Shown: positions 59,232-64,000 of the stretch, in pieces
How positions within the stretch are numbered: the first letter of the stretch is position 1
How the letters are laid out: every line of letters starts with the position of its first letter
Assembly (NCBI RefSeq): GCF_002953135.1
Contig: NZ_CP026372.1
Location: 1,798,001-1,862,000 of the forward strand
Direction of reading: 5' to 3'
DNA length: 64,000 nucleotides
From: Sphingobium sp. SCG-1
Lineage (GTDB): Bacteria; Pseudomonadota; Alphaproteobacteria; Sphingomonadales; Sphingomonadaceae
Made by a program: the position numbers and the translations under genes
Notes under the pieces: generated by a model
What the model was told of the DNA's origin: nothing
Databases searched by the model: none
The model's input: the letters and a program-made list of their open reading frames with translations, nothing else

Positions 59232-59629
59232 TGGTCGGGTCCGATGCAGAACGCCGCAAGCTTGTTGCCCTCGGGATCGCGAAAATATGCGCCGTAAAAG
59301 GCTTGCGGTCCCTCCGGTCCGCGCAATCCCGGTGCGCCCTCGTCCGTACCGCCGAGTTCCAGCGCCTTGGCATGAAAAGCATCGACATCCGCGCGGGTTG
59401 GGCGCTCGATCCCTACCATATTACCGTTTCCCGGAGAGGCCGCTCCGCCATCGAAGGGGCGGGTGATGGCGATGCCAGGGGCTTCGAAAGATGTTGCGTA
59501 CATCGTGAGGAAGTTGCCGTCCTCACCCTGCTCGAACAGCCGCGACGCGCCGATGCTGCCCAGTAGGCCGTCATAATATGCGCGCGCCGTTTCGACATTG
59601 TTGATGCCCAAAGTCACGTAACCGATCAT
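59228..59629 (-). CDS. VOC family (glyoxalase/bleomycin-resistance) protein
   Basis: A 133-residue single-domain VOC protein: MIGYVTLGINNVETARAYYD, IAITRPFDGGAASPGNGNMV, HAKALELGG and GAYFRDPEGNKLAAF. Such proteins include antibiotic-binding and glyoxalase-like members; no catalytic His-Glu pair is evident beyond the C-terminal DPEGNK loop. Overlaps the N-acetyltransferase gene by 4 bp, implying joint expression. Confidence 0.82.
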   Translation of the reverse strand: MIGYVTLGINNVETARAYYDGLLGSIGASRLFEQGEDGNFLTMYATSFEAPGIAITRPFDGGAASPGNGNMVGIERPTRADVDAFHAKALELGGTDEGAPGLRGPEGPQAFYGAYFRDPEGNKLAAFCIGPDH

Positions 59630-59662
59630 GCTGCCTGTCCTTTCGTCTTCATCCGATGTGTG

Positions 59663-60232
59663 TCAGTCTCCAGCCTTCGGGGTCGTGGCTGCACCAGCGG
59701 GACAATCGCCGATGCGCTTGCCTTCGCTCTTGATCTTCATGGTCATGCCCATGCCGCCGCCCATGCCTTCGGACTGCATCTCCATCGCCATTGCATAGCT
59801 GGTGGGCTGATAGGTGCCTTTCAGCATCATCTTCATGACTGCCTTGGGATTGTTCGGCGCGCTGCAGGTCATCGTGCCGCTGATGATGCCGTTGTTCATG
59901 TCCATGTTCGCGTAAGCGCACTTCGCGTCCTTCTGCGCGGCCAGAAAATCCGCGCCAGGCTTGGCCGCCTGTTCGGGCGTGATGCAGTGTTTGACGGTGT
60001 TCTTCTGCCCAACCATCTGCTTCATCGCATTGGCGGGCGCGTCCTTGGGCAGGCCGGTCATCTGGACGTCCAGAATTTCCTGAGTCGCTTCCCATTCGCC
60101 GGGTTCCAGCTTCACTTCGTCCATCTTGCTGGCGACCTGTTCGGCGGTCATCGGACCCGTCGCGGCCTTGTCGTTCTTGCCGCAGCCGGTAAGCAAGAGC
60201 GCCGCGCCAAACACCAATATCGCCGCTTTCAT
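59663..60232 (-). CDS. DUF3617 lipoprotein (second copy)
   Basis: A 189-residue lipoprotein with lipobox LLLTGC and a DUF3617 domain: VKLEPGEWEATQEILDVQMTG, HCITPEQAAKPGADFL, and a Met/Gly-rich stretch (SEGMGGGMGMTMKIKSEG). The start at 60232 (MKAAILV) is chosen for its signal peptide. Paralogue of the protein at 57883; divergent from uvrB. Confidence 0.82.
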   Translation of the reverse strand: MKAAILVFGAALLLTGCGKNDKAATGPMTAEQVASKMDEVKLEPGEWEATQEILDVQMTGLPKDAPANAMKQMVGQKNTVKHCITPEQAAKPGADFLAAQKDAKCAYANMDMNNGIISGTMTCSAPNNPKAVMKMMLKGTYQPTSYAMAMEMQSEGMGGGMGMTMKIKSEGKRIGDCPAGAATTPKAGD

Positions 60233-60300
60233 GCCAGCCGTCTCCCGTGTCGCCGCACATCCATTGCGCGGCCCATTGCGAGCGACCATATCAGTGCGCG

Positions 60301-62481
<2,181 letters not shown>

Positions 62482-62535
62482 CGCCCACGCCGATTAGCGG
62501 TTGAGGCTGTTGCTTGGCTGGGCCATACCCCGGCG

Positions 62536-63063
62536 ATGCGATTTTTCCGATTTCCGCTCGCCGCTCTTGTCCTTGTTGCGTCGTGCGTTGCGCCGCCTCG
62601 GCAGGAGCCTGCGCCCGCGCCGCTGCCACCTGTCCGAGCACCCGCGCCAGCACCGGCGCCTGTGCAGCCGAAGGACTGGCGCGACTGGCCCCTGACGGCG
62701 GGGGAGTGGCGCTATCAGACGGGGGGATCGTCCAGTAGCGCGACTTTTGGCGTCGCGGGCGCTTTGCCTGTATTGACGATACGGTGCGAGCTGCCTTTGC
62801 GGCAGTTTGTGTTCGCGCCGGCTGCGGCGAGAGTGGCAGGGCAGATGGTTGTGCGGACGACCTTCGGTGTGGCGTCGTGGCCGTTGCAGGCGTCGACCGC
62901 GAACCCGGCGCAGTTCGTTGCCGTGCGGGCCGGGAGCGACCCGGCGCTCGACCAGATTGCGTTCAGCAGGGGGCGGTTTGTGGTCGAAGTACCAGGCGCT
63001 GCGCCGCTGGTTCTACCGACATGGGCGGAAATCACGCGGGTGATCGAGGATTGCAGGGGTTGA
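62536..63063 (+). CDS. Hypothetical lipoprotein with Pro/Ala linker
   Basis: A 175-residue protein with a lipoprotein signal peptide (MRFFRFPLAALVLVASC), a Pro/Ala-rich spacer (PAPAPLPPVRAPAPAPAPVQ) and a small beta-rich domain (WPLTAGEWRYQTGG, FVVEVPGAAPLVLPTWAEITRVIEDCRG). No named family recognised. It begins 55 bp after uvrB on the same strand. The spacer suggests it spans the periplasm from the outer membrane. Confidence 0.72.
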   Translation: MRFFRFPLAALVLVASCVAPPRQEPAPAPLPPVRAPAPAPAPVQPKDWRDWPLTAGEWRYQTGGSSSSATFGVAGALPVLTIRCELPLRQFVFAPAAARVAGQMVVRTTFGVASWPLQASTANPAQFVAVRAGSDPALDQIAFSRGRFVVEVPGAAPLVLPTWAEITRVIEDCRG

Positions 63064-63227
63064 CCATGCCGCAGGTTTCGCCGCACGAGCGAGCAAGTAT
63101 GATGGCAAAAAAGATTATTTCAAGCCTTGATCGAAAGTCGCAATTGATTCACTAATCGGGTGTCGCCGGAACAGGCAACTGCCCAAACCGGCACGCAGTG
63201 TTCAACATAGCGAAAGGAGGTGATCCG

Positions 63228-63284
63228 ATGTCTCATGGTTCAGTATTGGGGTCGGTCAAGTCCATTCAGGAAACGCGCCGCTGA
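63228..63284 (+). CDS. 18-codon ORF behind a full-length Shine-Dalgarno sequence
   Basis: An ORF of 18 residues, MSHGSVLGSVKSIQETRR, stands behind AAGGAGGTGATCC (63214-63226), which is complementary to the whole 3' tail of 16S rRNA and optimally spaced (7 bases from GGAGG to ATG). Such a perfect site is rare and implies strong ribosome binding. A hairpin follows the stop codon at once. No large gene follows on the same strand, so it is a stand-alone small protein, a leader, or a ribosome-binding RNA rather than an attenuator of a visible operon. Confidence 0.5.
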   Translation: MSHGSVLGSVKSIQETRR

Positions 63285-63285
63285 G

Positions 63286-63302
63286 CGACGCCTTTAGCGT
63301 CG
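63286..63302 (+). terminator. Hairpin after the 18-codon ORF
   Basis: CGACGC and GCGTCG form a 6-bp stem with loop CTTTA, followed by ATTTTC; GATTTTCGAAAATC right after is itself a palindrome. It is a weak terminator or a structured 3' end for the leader transcript. Confidence 0.45.
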
Positions 63303-63533
63303 ATTTTCGAAAATCCGGCATCATTTTACCGTCAGCGCGGTGGGTGCCTCTGTATCGAAAATAGCGCGATCAACGTTTCCCTTGGGCGGCATTTCCGGCC
63401 GCTGACCATGCAAATGATGGGCCGTCGGGCATGACCCGGCGGCCCCTCTCATGCTTGCGGTACATGCCCTCTATTCAGTCGCACAGTATGTGGGCGCACT
63501 CAGTGTAATGTGCGTGCGAGAGTTATCGCCAGT
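63303..63533. other. Non-coding stretch with a GC-rich hairpin
   Basis: No gene recognised. At 63419-63445 GGGCCGTCGGG pairs with CCCGGCGGCCC (one G-T pair) around CATGA; it could be a second terminator or part of a structured RNA that begins with the strong ribosome site at 63214. Confidence 0.5.
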
Positions 63534-63662
63534 ATGGAATGCAGCATAGCTCACTTGGACAGCTTTGGTCGTTTGCCGCGCCGCCGACACGAATGGTATT
63601 CGCCGGAGCGACGCATTCCTGAGCAGGCGACGGAATGGTGGTATGCCCGGACATTCGCGTGA
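63534..63662 (+). CDS. Possible 42-residue small protein
   Basis: An ATG frame of 42 codons ends HEWYSPERRIPEQATEWW plus YARTFA. The composition (Trp, Arg, Glu rich with SPERRIPEQATEWW) looks protein-like, but no ribosome site precedes the ATG and no family is recognised. It could also be chance. Confidence 0.25.
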   Translation: MECSIAHLDSFGRLPRRRHEWYSPERRIPEQATEWWYARTFA

Positions 63663-63691
63663 TGATTAATGCCGCGCAGCAATTAGAAGCG

Positions 63692-64000
63692 CTAACTCAA
63701 TTCCTTGGAGCGGCGTGCATAGGCGGCTTGCCATAGCATCAGGCAGGGAACGACGCCGAGTTCCATGGCAAGGCCGAGCAGATGGCCCTTTGACGGCGCG
63801 CCGACCGACAATAGCGAGTAGGCCCGTGCGAGGCCGCCAATCACAACGAACATGCCGAGCATCCGAAAGCGTTCGCCCTTCATCTCGATGTTCGGCACGC
63901 AGGAACAGAAAGCGAGGCCAACGCCGAAGAATATGCCACTCATGTAGCGGAAGTGGCTGTCCAGATCGACAGGCGCCGCACCCACGCCGCGCAGCCATTG
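63692..64000 (-). CDS. DUF4345-type membrane protein, cut by the window end
   Basis: Partial gene; its 5' part lies beyond 64000, and the frame is still open there (WLRGVGAAPVDLDSHFRYMSG). The visible part has DLDSHFRYMSGIFFGVGLAF, FRMLGMFVVIGGLARAYSL and HLLGLAMELGVVPCLMLWQ, matching the DUF4345 pattern with three to four membrane helices. The apparent GTG at 63985 is probably internal. Function unknown. Confidence 0.75.
   Translation of the reverse strand, partial: QWLRGVGAAPVDLDSHFRYMSGIFFGVGLAFCSCVPNIEMKGERFRMLGMFVVIGGLARAYSLLSVGAPSKGHLLGLAMELGVVPCLMLWQAAYARRSKELS

Noticed and set aside
63168..63192. EcfG-type promoter before the 18-codon ORF
   Set aside because: GGAAC is present but the -10 position reads CGGC, only two of four consensus bases.

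Overview
The window looks like chromosomal DNA of a sphingomonad (Alphaproteobacteria, Sphingomonadales; Sphingobium, Sphingomonas or Novosphingobium type). The basis is high-GC coding sequence, two large TonB-dependent receptors beside an aromatic catabolic cluster, promoters of the alphaproteobacterial EcfG stress type, a split F1 ATP synthase operon (atpHAGDC without F0 genes), and a dispersed palindrome of the kind common in sphingomonads. This placement is inference; no rRNA or tRNA gene was found to confirm it.

Layout. (1) 207-15216 is a catabolic island. It holds a siderophore-type receptor, an FAH-family enzyme and a minus-strand meta-cleavage operon: aldehyde dehydrogenase, small VOC protein, extradiol-type dioxygenase, class II aldolase-like protein, hydroxypentadienoate hydratase and oxalocrotonate decarboxylase. 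A divergent plus-strand operon encodes a TonB receptor, SDR, AtaL-like protein, SnoaL-like protein, P450 and a second SnoaL-like protein. No regulator gene is present, but the two plus-strand units share a paired upstream motif. (2) 15253-18902 is a signalling block: histidine kinase, double-domain KaiC-like ATPase and single-domain response regulator, next to two small-protein genes that each have a GGAAC-N16-CGTT-like promoter. (3) 19159-24704 is a decay zone with a broken MBL hydrolase, a multiply frameshifted LysR regulator, a broken toxin-antitoxin pair and gene fragments around an intact creD. (4) 24705-33559 has a PQQ-type sugar dehydrogenase, an SDR/HxlR divergent pair, cpaF, and a more AT-rich surface-glycan group (GT2, GtrA, GT2, GT-C). 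(5) 33621-64000 is mostly housekeeping: atpHAGDC, a trypsin-like protease, ada, priA, fsa, an LpoA-like lipoprotein, rsmI, yraN, gshB, dedA, xerC, hemW, a YqjI-like metal regulator, hrcA-grpE, rph-rdgB, map, an arylamine N-acetyltransferase and uvrB. It ends in a gene-poor stretch with an unusually strong Shine-Dalgarno sequence in front of an 18-codon ORF.

How the genes work together. In the catabolic island a dihydroxylated ring could be opened by the H-H-E extradiol enzyme, the semialdehyde oxidised by the dehydrogenase, then decarboxylated and hydrated. A canonical oxalocrotonate tautomerase, 4-hydroxy-2-oxovalerate aldolase and acetaldehyde dehydrogenase are missing, so the pathway is either completed elsewhere or is a variant. 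The P450/SDR/SnoaL/AtaL operon probably prepares the ring substrate imported by its own TonB receptor; the substrate cannot be read from the sequence.

The items most worth following are the class II aldolase homologue that has lost its usual zinc ligands, the shared motif pair, the EcfG-type promoters beside the KaiC module, the predicted CTG start of the N-acetyltransferase, and the super-Shine-Dalgarno leader ORF near 63228.
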